The notes: a model not told the origin generated them from the sequence alone. A DNA stretch of 64,000 bases from Croceibacterium selenioxidans (GCF_018599195.1 NZ_JAHFVK010000001.1:620001-684000), one strand, 5' to 3'; shown: positions 48,886-57,660, numbered from the stretch's first letter. Numbers and translations: made by a program.

Positions 48886-50781
48886 TCATCCCGCCAGGCG
48901 GGTGGCGCTGTCCTTGTCGCGGTCCTGCTCCTGAGACAAAAGCATCGCGGCCAGGTAGTCAGGCACGGCGCGGCTGAAATAGTAGCCCTGGCCGAGCGTG
49001 CAACCGGCGTCACGCACGACTTGTACTTGCTCGATCGTCTCGAGCCCCTCGGCGACGATGTCCATGCCGAGCGTGGCGCCCATTTCGGCCACGGCGCGAA
49101 TGATGGCGTCGCTCTTCTTGCCGATGTTGGGTCCCGAAACGAAGCTGCGGTCGACCTTGATCTTCTTGAACGGGAACTTGTTGATGTAGCCGAGCGAGGA
49201 ATAGCCGGTGCCGAAGTCGTCGAGCGCGAAGCGGACGCCGCAGGAAGCCAGTTCGTCCATGAAGCGTGCGGTGTTGTCGTTGTCGTCGAGGAACAGGCTC
49301 TCGGTCACTTCGAGCTCGAGGCGGTGCGGGTCGAGGTTGGCTTCGCGCAGGGCGTTGAGGATCCCGAGCGCGGCGCCCGGGGCGCGGATCTGGGCGGGCG
49401 AGAGGTTGACCGCTACGGTCACATGATCCGGCCAGCCGGCACAGGCCTTGGCGGCTTGCGCGGTGATCCAGTTTCCGAGCGTGATGATGACGCCGGTCTC
49501 TTCGGCCACCGGGATGAATTCGTCGGGACGCAGCTCGCCCTTCTCGGGGTGGAACCATCGCACCAGTGCCTCGAAAGTTCGAATACGCCCGGTCTCGAGG
49601 TCGACGATCGGTTGGAAGAATATCGACAGTTCGTCCCGCAGGATCGCGGCGCGAAGCTCGGTCTCGATCTGCTTTTTCCGCACGAGGTCGCGCGTCATGG
49701 CATTGTCGAAGAAGCAGATCTGCCGGCGGCCGCCGGTCTTGGCGTGGTAGAGCGCCAGGTCGGCGCCTTGCATCAGGGTATCGATATCGGGCCCGTCGTC
49801 GGGGAGCAGGGCCACGCCCATCGAGGCGGAAGTATCGATCCGCTGTCCCTCGATGCGGGCGGAGCGGCAGATCTCGTGGTTCATCGAGCGGGCCAGCCGC
49901 TCGCTTTCGGCCCGGTCGAACACTTCTGCCACGACAATGAACTCATCCCCGCCGAAACGGGCGAGGGTGCAGCCTTGCGGCGTCGAGGAGCGCAGGCGGT
50001 TGGCGACTTCGGCCAGAACCTTGTCACCGATAGTGTGGCCGAGGGTGTCGTTGATTTCCTTGAACCGGTCGAGGTCGAGCCAGAACAGCGCGAGCTGTTT
50101 GCCCTCCGTCCGGTTGGTGACCATCTCCGCCAGGTCGTGGTTGAGGCCGGCTCGGTTGACGAGGCCGGTGACGACGTCGGTCCGGGCGAGTTCGCGCATC
50201 TTCTCGGCCATCTGCGCGCTGGCTTCGGCAGCGAAGATCTGTTCCTTGAGCGTGCGGAACACGTTGAACGTGATGGACATGACCCCGAAGATCACGAAGA
50301 ACATCGTGATCGAGAGCACGTAATAGACGATCCCGCCGACGATGGGACCGACGACCATGATCGGCAGGGCGGAGAGCACCAGTTGTCCCACGGCGATCAG
50401 GGGGCGCCCGGCGTTGCGGGCCGAGATGCCGACGCCATAGACCAGGGCATAGGCGACCGTGAGCGTCTGGATGTGGCCGCCGCTCGTGTCGTAGACGGTA
50501 AGGGCGGCGAGAATGCCGGACAGCAGCGCGTACGTGTAGGCGCCGACTTCGTAGAACTTTTCGAGGCGGCGGGCGTCGCCGGGCTGGGCGTTCTTGCGGG
50601 CGTGCCAACCAGCCTGAACTACGCGGAACACCGCGGTGACCATCATCAGGCTGCCGATGATCGTGATGGCCCGGTTGTCGCTCACGAGAATGGCGGTCGC
50701 GGCGCAGACGATCCCAGTGGCAGCTCCTACGGCCAGACTGGTGGGCTGGGCGTAAAGCGTATCCACGAGCTTGAGGCGCAC
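48886..50781 (-). CDS. membrane GGDEF-EAL cyclic-di-GMP protein
   Basis: The 631-residue product has about six N-terminal helices, a GGDEF domain and an EAL domain. The diguanylate cyclase site is FGGDEF and is intact; no RxxD inhibitory site was clear. The EAL domain has TFEALVRW, the NLSP and EVTES metal residues, DDFGTGYSSL, KVDRSF and AEGLET, so both activities are possible. The GTG at 50781 is only the first standard start. The frame remains plausible coding sequence for 20 codons further upstream, where GAGGAG precedes ATC 50841 and CTG 50838. Confidence 0.9.
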   Translation of the reverse strand: MRLKLVDTLYAQPTSLAVGAATGIVCAATAILVSDNRAITIIGSLMMVTAVFRVVQAGWHARKNAQPGDARRLEKFYEVGAYTYALLSGILAALTVYDTSGGHIQTLTVAYALVYGVGISARNAGRPLIAVGQLVLSALPIMVVGPIVGGIVYYVLSITMFFVIFGVMSITFNVFRTLKEQIFAAEASAQMAEKMRELARTDVVTGLVNRAGLNHDLAEMVTNRTEGKQLALFWLDLDRFKEINDTLGHTIGDKVLAEVANRLRSSTPQGCTLARFGGDEFIVVAEVFDRAESERLARSMNHEICRSARIEGQRIDTSASMGVALLPDDGPDIDTLMQGADLALYHAKTGGRRQICFFDNAMTRDLVRKKQIETELRAAILRDELSIFFQPIVDLETGRIRTFEALVRWFHPEKGELRPDEFIPVAEETGVIITLGNWITAQAAKACAGWPDHVTVAVNLSPAQIRAPGAALGILNALREANLDPHRLELEVTESLFLDDNDNTARFMDELASCGVRFALDDFGTGYSSLGYINKFPFKKIKVDRSFVSGPNIGKKSDAIIRAVAEMGATLGMDIVAEGLETIEQVQVVRDAGCTLGQGYYFSRAVPDYLAAMLLSQEQDRDKDSATRLAG

Positions 50782-51060
50782 GCGCTCGTCGCGATCGTCA
50801 CCGCCAAAATACCCCGTAAAGATTCGACCCAGACGCAGGATGACTTACTCCTCGACACTGTCGCCTTAATTGGAAGAGGTCACCGAGTGGTTAAGCGGCG
50901 TGTAACCGCGGTCACGTAGGTTCACGGCGGGCTGAGGGGCGGCGCCGGGGCGGAGATGAGATGACGTCAAGACGTCGCCCGGCTGACGGTTTTGGGGGCG
51001 GCGCGCTTCTCCCGGCGCGCCGATTTGTTAGCGGATAGCTCCGCCGTACAAATCCTGGCC

Positions 51061-51399
51061 TCAGACGGCGCCGAGATCCGAGTTCGCAGGCGCGCCTTCT
51101 ACGGCCATCGCCATGCCGAGGTCCTGCGCCATGCGACGATCGAGCGCGCGGCAGATTTCGAGCCACCAGCCGTAGCCCTGCCGGTCTCCGGCGAAGAAGG
51201 CGGCTTCGGCCTGCTTGCGGGCGCGATGGGCGGCGGCAAGACCGTGTTCCGCGAAATGGCGAAGCGCGGCGTGGAGCAGGGCATCGCTCTGATCGTCACG
51301 GCCGTTGTCGTTGCAGGGGATGCCACAGGCCTCTCGGATCACCGACGCGCTGAGGCGCGGGCGCAGTCTTCCGGGAGGCAAGGCGAGGCGGATGGTCAT
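51061..51399 (-). CDS. conserved sphingomonad hypothetical protein
   Basis: The 112-residue product has a helical core ALLHAALRHFAEHGLAAAHRARKQAEAAFFAGDRQGYGWWLEICRALDRRMA, which I recognise from sphingomonad genomes as an uncharacterised family. A CNDN segment precedes it. No signal peptide or transmembrane helix. The start MTIRLALPPGRL at 51399 is used; GTG 51414 is an alternative. The function is unknown. Confidence 0.65.
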   Translation of the reverse strand: MTIRLALPPGRLRPRLSASVIREACGIPCNDNGRDDQSDALLHAALRHFAEHGLAAAHRARKQAEAAFFAGDRQGYGWWLEICRALDRRMAQDLGMAMAVEGAPANSDLGAV

Positions 51400-51523
51400 T
51401 CGGCGTCCGATCACGAGTGTCGGAGGAAAACTAGCAAGGCGCGGCTAAGCGAAGGTTTGGATCAATGGTTTCCAGAACCGCCTTGGCGATTTACCATCTC
51501 GCCTAAATCCTTGAATAAGGACC

Positions 51524-51541
51524 ATTCCCTATTTCGGGAAT
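51524..51541. other. ATTCCC/GGGAAT inverted repeat
   Basis: ATTCCC (51524-51529) and GGGAAT (51536-51541) surround TATTTC just after the stop of the cell wall hydrolase gene on the minus strand. It may be a weak terminator or an operator of the neighbouring gene. Confidence 0.3.
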
Positions 51542-51555
51542 TCGCCCGCCCCGAG

Positions 51556-52632
51556 TTACGGTTGGCGCAGCCATTGACCGCTGCGGGCGTACTCGGCCCG
51601 GACTTCGCCAGAGCCTGCGAACGCGGGAAGCGTCTCGGCTTCGCGACTCTCTGTGTCCCGAGCGCGAACTGTCGGCAGGAGGGCGACGGGCGGGACCTTC
51701 GCGGTCTCTTTCAGCGCTGCCTCGTAAGCGCGCGCCAGCATCACCGGATCCGCCGGGTCCGGCGTGGTGATCCTCGAGCGCGGGTGCGGGGCGGCGATGG
51801 GTTCGCCACCGCGGTAGAAGTCGCTGAAGGCAGCGGCAGTTCCGGCCGCTCCGCGCCAGCGATAGAAGCGGTGCGCGCCGATCGTGCCGACGGCGGCCAG
51901 GCTTTCGGCCCAATAGGGATGGATCTGCACGGTATGGTAGTGGGTCGCGAGCCCGGCTGGAGCGTAGACCGCTCCTGCCAGCGCGGCGCGGGCGACCTTG
52001 GCGGCGCGGTCCCACCACTGCCGAGCCGGCTTGCGTGCGAGGGAACCGTCGCAGGTGAAGCTGAACTGGCAACCGGTCGCCCGCTCGGAGCCCTGGAAGA
52101 CTACGCCGCAGACAGTGTTGGGATAGTTCGGGTGCGCGACCCGGTTGAGCACGACTTGCGCCACCGCGCGCTGGCCCGCGTCAGGCTCGTTCGCGGCTTC
52201 GTAGTAGATCGCCATCGTCAGGCACTGCTGCGCCCGCAGCCGGTCGGTTGCGGTACCGGCAAAGTGCAGCGGGCTGGCAACGGAGCCGGTATCAAGCCGG
52301 CCAGCGGACGGGCGAAGGGCAAGTTTCGCGTCGTCCACCGGCCGGCCGCTCGCCGTCGCCGGCAAGTTCGGTTGGTCGGCCAGGTAGTAGAAGGCCGAGC
52401 CGGGAAAGCTTTCGCCCGGGGTTTCGAAGCCCATCGGCTTCACGACTTGCGGGGCGGAGTCGGAAGTTGGCTGCCACTCTGGCGCCGCCATGGCGGGCAC
52501 CGCGATCGCCAGCGCCAGCACGGCCAGGCGCCGGCCAAAATGGCCGCGGGCGCGCGCTGGGTATGCGGTTGAAGGCAGGCGATAATTCGTTGGCACGAAC
52601 CGGCGCCTAGACCGGAGCCCGGACCTCCGCAT
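51556..52632 (-). CDS. SleB/CwlJ-type cell wall hydrolase (Hydrolase_2), exported
   Basis: The 358-residue product has an N-terminal hydrophobic segment (GRRLAVLALAIAVPAMA) after an arginine-rich start, then a Hydrolase_2 domain: LTMAIYYEAANEPDAGQRAVAQVVLNRVAHPNYPNTVCGVVFQGSERATGCQFSFTCDG. The glutamate of YYEA is the expected catalytic residue. SleB relatives are lytic transglycosylases of spore cortex, and in non-spore-formers act on peptidoglycan. The C-terminal third is low in similarity. Confidence 0.85.
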   Translation of the reverse strand: MRRSGLRSRRRFVPTNYRLPSTAYPARARGHFGRRLAVLALAIAVPAMAAPEWQPTSDSAPQVVKPMGFETPGESFPGSAFYYLADQPNLPATASGRPVDDAKLALRPSAGRLDTGSVASPLHFAGTATDRLRAQQCLTMAIYYEAANEPDAGQRAVAQVVLNRVAHPNYPNTVCGVVFQGSERATGCQFSFTCDGSLARKPARQWWDRAAKVARAALAGAVYAPAGLATHYHTVQIHPYWAESLAAVGTIGAHRFYRWRGAAGTAAAFSDFYRGGEPIAAPHPRSRITTPDPADPVMLARAYEAALKETAKVPPVALLPTVRARDTESREAETLPAFAGSGEVRAEYARSGQWLRQP

Positions 52633-52708
52633 CCCTCGCGCAGGCGCCGTGCCAAAGCTGGACAGGGTGGGGCGGAAGTCTCACCGCGCCTTGCAGGCCC
52701 ACTAATAT

Positions 52709-52812
52709 CTCCCCTCCCGCTTGCGGGAGGGGCTGGGGGTGGGCCAGTCAGGTCAAGTGCGGTGCCACGTGGCACACACCCACCCCTAACCCCTCCCGCA
52801 AGCGGGAGGGGG
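52709..52812. repeat. CCCCTCCCGCTTGCGGGAGGGG repeat pair (BIME-like)
   Basis: CCCCTCCCGCTTGCGGGAGG (52711-52730) and its inverted partner CCCTCCCGCAAGCGGGAGGG (52791-52810) lie about 60 nt apart with GGGGGTGGG and CCCACCCC flanks. It fills the gap between cell wall hydrolase and M3 peptidase genes. Similar copies occur near 63553-63625 inside an ORF. Confidence 0.8.
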
Positions 52813-52818
52813 ACTACA

Positions 52819-54990
52819 TCACTTCCCTGTCAAACCACGCGCCTCGAGCAGAGGGCCGACTTGCGGCTCACGCCCGGCGAAGTCGTGAAAGGCCTTGAAG
52901 TAGTCTTGCGTGCCGCCCTTGCTCAGCACCGTCTCGCGATAGTGGTCGCCATTGGCGCGGGTCAGGCCGCCGTTGGCCGTGAACCAGGCGCGGCTGTCGC
53001 GGTCGAGCATCTCGGTCCACAAGTACGAGTAATAGCCCGCCGAATAGCCCGCCGGGTCGGAGAAGATGTGGCGGAAGTACGAGCTGCGGTAGCGCGGCGG
53101 AACCAGGCCGACTTCGAGCCCGAGGCGCTCGAGCGCGGCGGCCTCGAACTCGTCGACCTTGGCCGGGGTGTCGATCGCCGCGGCCTGCGCCGGGGTCAGC
53201 GCGTGCCACTCCATGTCGAGCAGCGCGGCCTCGACGACTTCGCCGAATTCGTAGCCCTGGTTCCACTTCGCGGCGGCGTTGATCTTGTCGATCAGCTCGA
53301 GCGGGATCGGCGCGCCGGTCTGATAGTGCTTGGCGTAGTTCGCCAGCACTTGCGGGTCGCTGGCCCACATCTCGTTGACCTGGCTCGGGTACTCGACGAA
53401 GTCGCGCGCGACGTTGCCGCCCGAGGCGTAAGTCAGGTCCGAGAGCAGGTAGTGCAGCGCGTGGCCGAATTCGTGAAACATCGTGTTGACGTTGTCCCAG
53501 CTGACCAGCTGCGGCTGGCCTTCAGCGGCCTTCGGGATGTTGAGCACGTTGAAGGCGACCGTCTTGGTGCCGCGCAGCTTGCTGTAGTCGACCAGCGTCG
53601 ACATCCACGCCCCGCCACGCTTGCTGTCACGCTGGTAGGGATCGAAATAGAACAGGCCGAGCTCGGAACCATCGCGGTCATAGACGGTGTAGGTCCACAC
53701 ATCCGGATGCCACACGGGCAAGTCTGTGCGCGGCTCGAAGGTGAGGCCGTAGAGCTTGCCAGCGGCGTAGAACACGCCGTCTTCCAGCACGTGACGGATC
53801 TCGAAGTAGGGCTTCACCGTCTCTTCGTCGAACGCGTAGCGCTCCTTCTTCACCTTGTCGGCGTACATCTGCCAGTCCCACGGCTGGACCTGGAAGTCCT
53901 TGCCATCGGCGGCGATCGCGGCGTTGAGCACGCCGGCCTCGGCCCGCTGGCTGGCGGCAAGGGCGGGGACCATCTGGCGCATGAAGTCGAGCGCGGTCTT
54001 CGGCTCCTTCGCCATGCGGTCGTACATCGTGTACTCCGCCCAGCTCGAGTTGCCGAACAGCGCCGCCTTCTGCGCGCGCAGCTGCATGATCTCGGCCAGG
54101 AGCATGCGGGTGTCGTTGGCATCGCCAAGGTCGGCGCGGTGCACGCTCTTTTCGAACAGCGCCTCGCGGGTGGCACGGTCGCTAAGGGTCGAGAGCTGGG
54201 GCTGCTGCGTCGTGTTCTGCAGGGGGATCAGATACTGGCCCGCGAGGCCGCGCGCTTCCGCCGCCTTGGCCGCGGCGGTGACCTCGGCCTCGCTTAAGCC
54301 CGCAAGGGCGGCCTTGTCCGGCACGACGAGAGCGCTGGCGTTGGTCGCCTCGGTCAAACGCTGCGAATAGGCCGTGGTCTGTTCCGAGAGCTTGGCGTTG
54401 ATCGCCTTGACCTGGGTCTTCTGCGCCTCGGTCAGCTGGGCGCCGGCGTGGACCATGTCCTCGTAAGTCTTTTCAAGCAGCCAGGCGTCTTCGGGCGTCA
54501 GGGTCATGGCCGCGCGGTTATCGTACACCGCCTTGACGCGGGCGAAGAGGGCGGGGTCGAGCTGGATCGCGTCGAAATGAGCGGTCAGCTTAGGCGACAT
54601 TTCCGCCTCGGTCGCATCGAGCGTGTCGTTGGTGTTCGCCCCGATCACGGTGTTGAAGGCCGCGTAGACCCGGTTGAGCATCTGGCCCGACTGGTCGAGG
54701 GCGACGATCGTGTTGGCGAAAGTCGGGGCCTCCGGATTGGCGACGATCGCGGCGATCTCCGCCTGCTGGATGGCCATGCCCTGTTCGAACCCGGGCTTGT
54801 AGTCGGTGTCCTGGATCTTGCTGAAGTCGGTCGTCTTGAAGGGCAGGGTGCTTTCCTGCGCGAACGGGCCTGTCGCCTGCGGAAGGGCAGCGGTAGCGGC
54901 GGCAGTTATCGTCATTGGGATCTCCGCAAAAGACGGGCTCGCCGTCATCAACGCGCCAAGAGCAACGCCGGCGAATAAACGGATCATCAT
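52819..54990 (-). CDS. M3 family zinc peptidase (peptidyl-dipeptidase Dcp-like), exported
   Basis: The 723-residue product has a signal peptide (IRLFAGVALGALMTASPSFA). The catalytic zinc motif MFHEFGHALHYLLSDL lies near residue 500, with the third ligand in the following NEMWASD region. The Dcp-like C-terminus is VGLVPPRYRSSYFRHIFSDPAGYSAGYYSYLWTEML. Such enzymes remove dipeptides from C-termini or cleave short peptides. Export suggests periplasmic peptide turnover, alongside the prolyl oligopeptidase at 34085. Confidence 0.92.
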   Translation of the reverse strand: MMIRLFAGVALGALMTASPSFAEIPMTITAAATAALPQATGPFAQESTLPFKTTDFSKIQDTDYKPGFEQGMAIQQAEIAAIVANPEAPTFANTIVALDQSGQMLNRVYAAFNTVIGANTNDTLDATEAEMSPKLTAHFDAIQLDPALFARVKAVYDNRAAMTLTPEDAWLLEKTYEDMVHAGAQLTEAQKTQVKAINAKLSEQTTAYSQRLTEATNASALVVPDKAALAGLSEAEVTAAAKAAEARGLAGQYLIPLQNTTQQPQLSTLSDRATREALFEKSVHRADLGDANDTRMLLAEIMQLRAQKAALFGNSSWAEYTMYDRMAKEPKTALDFMRQMVPALAASQRAEAGVLNAAIAADGKDFQVQPWDWQMYADKVKKERYAFDEETVKPYFEIRHVLEDGVFYAAGKLYGLTFEPRTDLPVWHPDVWTYTVYDRDGSELGLFYFDPYQRDSKRGGAWMSTLVDYSKLRGTKTVAFNVLNIPKAAEGQPQLVSWDNVNTMFHEFGHALHYLLSDLTYASGGNVARDFVEYPSQVNEMWASDPQVLANYAKHYQTGAPIPLELIDKINAAAKWNQGYEFGEVVEAALLDMEWHALTPAQAAAIDTPAKVDEFEAAALERLGLEVGLVPPRYRSSYFRHIFSDPAGYSAGYYSYLWTEMLDRDSRAWFTANGGLTRANGDHYRETVLSKGGTQDYFKAFHDFAGREPQVGPLLEARGLTGK

Positions 54991-55224
54991 GCAAAAGTCT
55001 CCAGGCCGCCAGGCAGTTGGGCAAAGGCGGTTTCTCGGGAAACTTCCTTAGCGTTCGCGCGAAAGCCGCGTCAACTATGCTGACCGCTGTTCTCGACTCG
55101 ACTCCGAAATGGATCGGCTTGCGCTTTTCGCCGGAATTCAAGCGAGTTATAGATCTGTAATGGCTGCGCAAATCGAGCCAAAGGATTAAGTCTGCAGGAG
55201 CAGCTGGCAGCGATCCGGCGACAT

Positions 55225-55401
55225 ATGGCGGAAATTGAACAACGCCGTGAAGAAGTCCGCAGGATGACGTTTGAGAATGACCTTTATCTAGCCGAAACCC
55301 AAAAGCTCGCCGCTGTGACCCCGCTGTCTCCGGTCTCGCTGATCTTTCAGGCCATGATCGCCGGGGGCGCTCTTCTCGGGGCTGGCGCGGAGATGGCTTA
55401 G
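55225..55401 (+). CDS. small coiled-coil/transmembrane protein
   Basis: The 58-residue product reads MAEIEQRREEVRRMTFENDL and then YLAETQKLAAVTPLSPVSLIFQ, ending in a small-residue transmembrane segment (AMIAGGALLGAGAEMA). The frame is open further upstream and reads SLQEQLAAIRRH, which looks like the start of the same helix. AAAGGA at 55180 precedes a CTG at 55192, so the true start may be non-standard. I recall similar tiny coiled-coil/membrane proteins near prophage remnants; no function known. Confidence 0.45.
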   Translation: MAEIEQRREEVRRMTFENDLYLAETQKLAAVTPLSPVSLIFQAMIAGGALLGAGAEMA

Positions 55402-55469
55402 GTCTTCTTCCCTTAAGGAGCCGTGGCCCTGTTCCGGTGCCATTTACCCGCTATGCGTGCGCAGTCCGT

Positions 55470-56015
55470 TCAAGCCACCGCACTCCCCACCAAGGGATAC
55501 TCCGCAATCGCCTCGTAGTGGGCGCCGGTGTGGCCGAGGTGGCTTTCGTAAAGCGTGAAGCCGCCGATCTCCCACTCGGCGCGCATGTCGCCGAAGGATG
55601 CGAGCCAGGCGCCGATCGGGCCGTTCGTGCGATTGAGGCGGGCGAGGGTTATGTGGGGGGTGAACTTGCGCGTCTCACGCTCGAACCCGACGCTTTCGCC
55701 CGCACGTTCGACTTTCTGCCTCAGCGATTCCAGCGGTTCCGATGGCACGATCCGGGCCCACAGCGCGTGCGGACGACCCTTGCGTTCGAAATGGCCCACT
55801 CCCTCGATCCGAACGGTGAAAGGGGCGGCGGATATCCGTTCCAGAGCTGTCGCCAGGTCGTTGGCAACGGGTCGCCCGACTTCGCCGATGAAGCGAAGGG
55901 TCAAGTGCAGGTTTGCTTCGTCCTGCCAGCGTGCGCCTTCGATGCCCTCCATGGCGTCGACCAGGAGGTCGCCCACACTCTCGGGCGGGCGGATGCCGAT
56001 GAACAGCCGGTGCAT
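55470..56015 (-). CDS. thpR: RNA 2',3'-cyclic phosphodiesterase (2H superfamily)
   Basis: The 181-residue product has the two HxT/S catalytic motifs of the 2H family: NLHLTLRFIGEVG and KFTPHITLARLNR. It starts MHRLFIGIRPPESVGDLL. Family members open 2',3'-cyclic phosphates on RNA and were once called 2'-5' RNA ligase. Normal length for the family. Confidence 0.92.
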   Translation of the reverse strand: MHRLFIGIRPPESVGDLLVDAMEGIEGARWQDEANLHLTLRFIGEVGRPVANDLATALERISAAPFTVRIEGVGHFERKGRPHALWARIVPSEPLESLRQKVERAGESVGFERETRKFTPHITLARLNRTNGPIGAWLASFGDMRAEWEIGGFTLYESHLGHTGAHYEAIAEYPLVGSAVA

Positions 56016-56227
56016 GGGGGGCGCCTACGCCGGCGAGGTGGAAATTGGAATACCGGCGGTTTTTCCCTCCCGGACTGGGGAGAAAGAGGGTTCCGTTCCC
56101 GGCAAGCGGCAGGGGAGGACAGGGCGACGCAATCTTTTCTCGCCCATCCGCTTATGTTTAGAGTAACTTCCAACGGGTCGTAGAGTCTTGCCGGGGGATG
56201 TGTTCTCTGGCGGGCCCAGGAGGGTCG

Positions 56228-56743
56228 ATGGGGCAGGTTCATTTCGAGGACGAGATGCTGCTGGCGGAACTGACCGCCAAGCAGCGTGACGTGCTCGACC
56301 TGCTTATCGAGCACAAGACCTCGAAGGAGATCGCCCGGCTGCTCTCGATCTCTCCGCACACCGTCGATCAGCGCATTCAGTTCGCCAAGGACAAGCTGGG
56401 CGCTCGTTCGCGTAACGAGGCCGCGGCCGTCTACCGCCGGCTGGTCGAGACATACGGCCAAATGACATACGAGAATTCCTGTATCGTCTTCCCCGACATT
56501 GCGTTGGACAACAGGACCGGGACGCAGGGTCCGCCCCCCAATTGTAGCCTTGGGGGGCGGATTCAATCCGGCCAGCCCGACAGTGCGGAGGCGGATTACC
56601 GGGTCGTCCCAGAGTTGTTCGACGGACGTTACGGGACGCTGGTGAGGCTGGGAGCGATTGTTGCGATCGCGCTGTTCCTGGTCTTTCTCGTGCTGGGCGG
56701 ACTGGCCATCTTCTCTCAGCTCTCGGAGCTGATGGCCGCGTAG
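56228..56743 (+). CDS. LuxR-type HTH protein with C-terminal membrane anchor
   Basis: The 171-residue product has an N-terminal LuxR/GerE-type HTH (LTAKQRDVLDLLIEHKTSKEIARLLSISPHTVDQRIQFAKDKLGARSRNEAAAVYRRL). A low-complexity linker and one C-terminal transmembrane helix follow (LGAIVAIALFLVFLVLGGLAIF). GGAGG seven bases upstream sets ATG 56228. This membrane-tethered HTH form is common in sphingomonads. A perfect 12-bp inverted repeat (56530-56561) lies within the linker coding region. The next two genes probably belong with it. Confidence 0.82.
   Translation: MGQVHFEDEMLLAELTAKQRDVLDLLIEHKTSKEIARLLSISPHTVDQRIQFAKDKLGARSRNEAAAVYRRLVETYGQMTYENSCIVFPDIALDNRTGTQGPPPNCSLGGRIQSGQPDSAEADYRVVPELFDGRYGTLVRLGAIVAIALFLVFLVLGGLAIFSQLSELMAA
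56530..56561 (+). other. perfect 12-bp inverted repeat inside the HTH gene
   Basis: TCCGCCCCCCAA (56530-56541) and TTGGGGGGCGGA (56550-56561) flank TTGTAGCC. The RNA would fold to a very stable hairpin within coding sequence, at the linker between HTH and membrane helix. No T-tract follows. Confidence 0.6.
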
Positions 56744-56798
56744 CCGAACTCGGACAACTCATCGTCAAGCGATTTGGCCGATGGCCGAGGGGGTTTTT

Positions 56799-57119
56799 AT
56801 GCCGATGACTGTTCCAGTTGCACAGCAGCGTCTAGTTCGTGACATCAACGAAGCCGAGAAGGCATTGGACGAGGCGCTCGTGCGCCAGTCGGCCCTGTTC
56901 ACCTCGCTGGTGACGGCACGCCGCGAGACCGGAAGCGATCCTTTCCTTGGCCACGAAGCCCTTCTGCGCCTGGCAAAATCGCAGCAGGCGCTGTTGGAAG
57001 CGGGGGGCAACCTCGCTCGCGTGCATGGATCGTTGCTCGAGGTGCAGAAGGAAGTGTGCGGTGTCGACGAATGTCCGCCAGACGGCGAACGCAAGCCGAC
57101 CAGCGTGCTTGTCGCCTGA
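56799..57119 (+). CDS. small coiled-coil hypothetical protein, HTH-associated
   Basis: The product of about 106 residues is mainly helical (VPVAQQRLVRDINEAEKALDEALVRQSALFTSLVTARRE...ALLRLAKSQQALLEAGGNLARVHGSLLEVQKEV), followed by a CGVDECPPDGERK tail with two cysteines. GAGGGGG five bases upstream supports ATG 56799 rather than 56781. It lies 55 nt after the HTH gene. I recognise the association in sphingomonads but no function. Confidence 0.7.
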   Translation: MPMTVPVAQQRLVRDINEAEKALDEALVRQSALFTSLVTARRETGSDPFLGHEALLRLAKSQQALLEAGGNLARVHGSLLEVQKEVCGVDECPPDGERKPTSVLVA

Positions 57120-57156
57120 GCCTTTCGATTTGGGGCGGCAAGGCTAAGTTGCGAAC

Positions 57157-57606
57157 GTGATCGGGTCAGCCAGCATCGTTTTCGCTCTCGTCCTTGCCGC
57201 CGGGGCTTTCGCCTTTCGCCGTGGAGGCCCGCCGGAGAAATACGCCGCGGCGATCATCGTCAGCTGGATCGCTGCGGACGCCCTCTATCACATGCTCATG
57301 GGCCCTTCCGGATTCGACGCGGTCGACCCGGTCCACGTGGTGCTCGACGGGGCGGAGCTGGTGGCGATCGCGTGGCTTGCGCTGCGCGCCAACCGTATGT
57401 GGCCGTTGTGGGCTGCGGCCGCGCAGTTGATCTGCGTGTCGGGCCATCTCGCCGCCTTCATCGAGCCGGGCGGGATGCGCCGGGCCTACTGGGCCATGAC
57501 CCAGCTACCGCAATACATCCAGCTCACGGCGCTGATGTTCGGCGCGCTGGCGCACGCCAGGAGAACGCGGCGCCTGGGACCTTATCGGAGCTGGAGGCTC
57601 GCCTGA
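57157..57606 (+). CDS. hypothetical multi-helix membrane protein
   Basis: The 149-residue product has about four to five hydrophobic helices (SASIVFALVLAAGAFAF, AAIIVSWIAADALYHML, ELVAIAWLALRANRM, WPLWAAAAQLICVSGHLAAF, YIQLTALMFGALAHARR). The start is GTG 57157. It lies 37 nt after the small coiled-coil gene and likely completes a three-gene unit. No family identified. Confidence 0.65.
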   Translation: MIGSASIVFALVLAAGAFAFRRGGPPEKYAAAIIVSWIAADALYHMLMGPSGFDAVDPVHVVLDGAELVAIAWLALRANRMWPLWAAAAQLICVSGHLAAFIEPGGMRRAYWAMTQLPQYIQLTALMFGALAHARRTRRLGPYRSWRLA

Positions 57607-57660
57607 GGCCAGCTCTCCGGGAGGTGTTGCCCGGTGCGCCATTGCGCCGTCGCCCTCCGA

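Noticed and set aside
49021-50919. 632-codon plus-strand frame opposite the GGDEF-EAL gene
   Set aside because: It is a shadow of a gene with intact catalytic motifs; the translation is low-complexity and lacks a ribosome binding site.
50871-50930. tRNA-Ser/Tyr-like sequence (ACCGAGTGGTTAAGCGGC resembles a D-arm)
   Set aside because: No paired acceptor stem, no convincing anticodon stem and no complete T-arm could be drawn; at best a decayed fragment.
52762-54297. Long plus-strand frame opposite the M3 peptidase
   Set aside because: Shadow frame: no domain motifs and it begins inside the repeat pair at 52709-52812.
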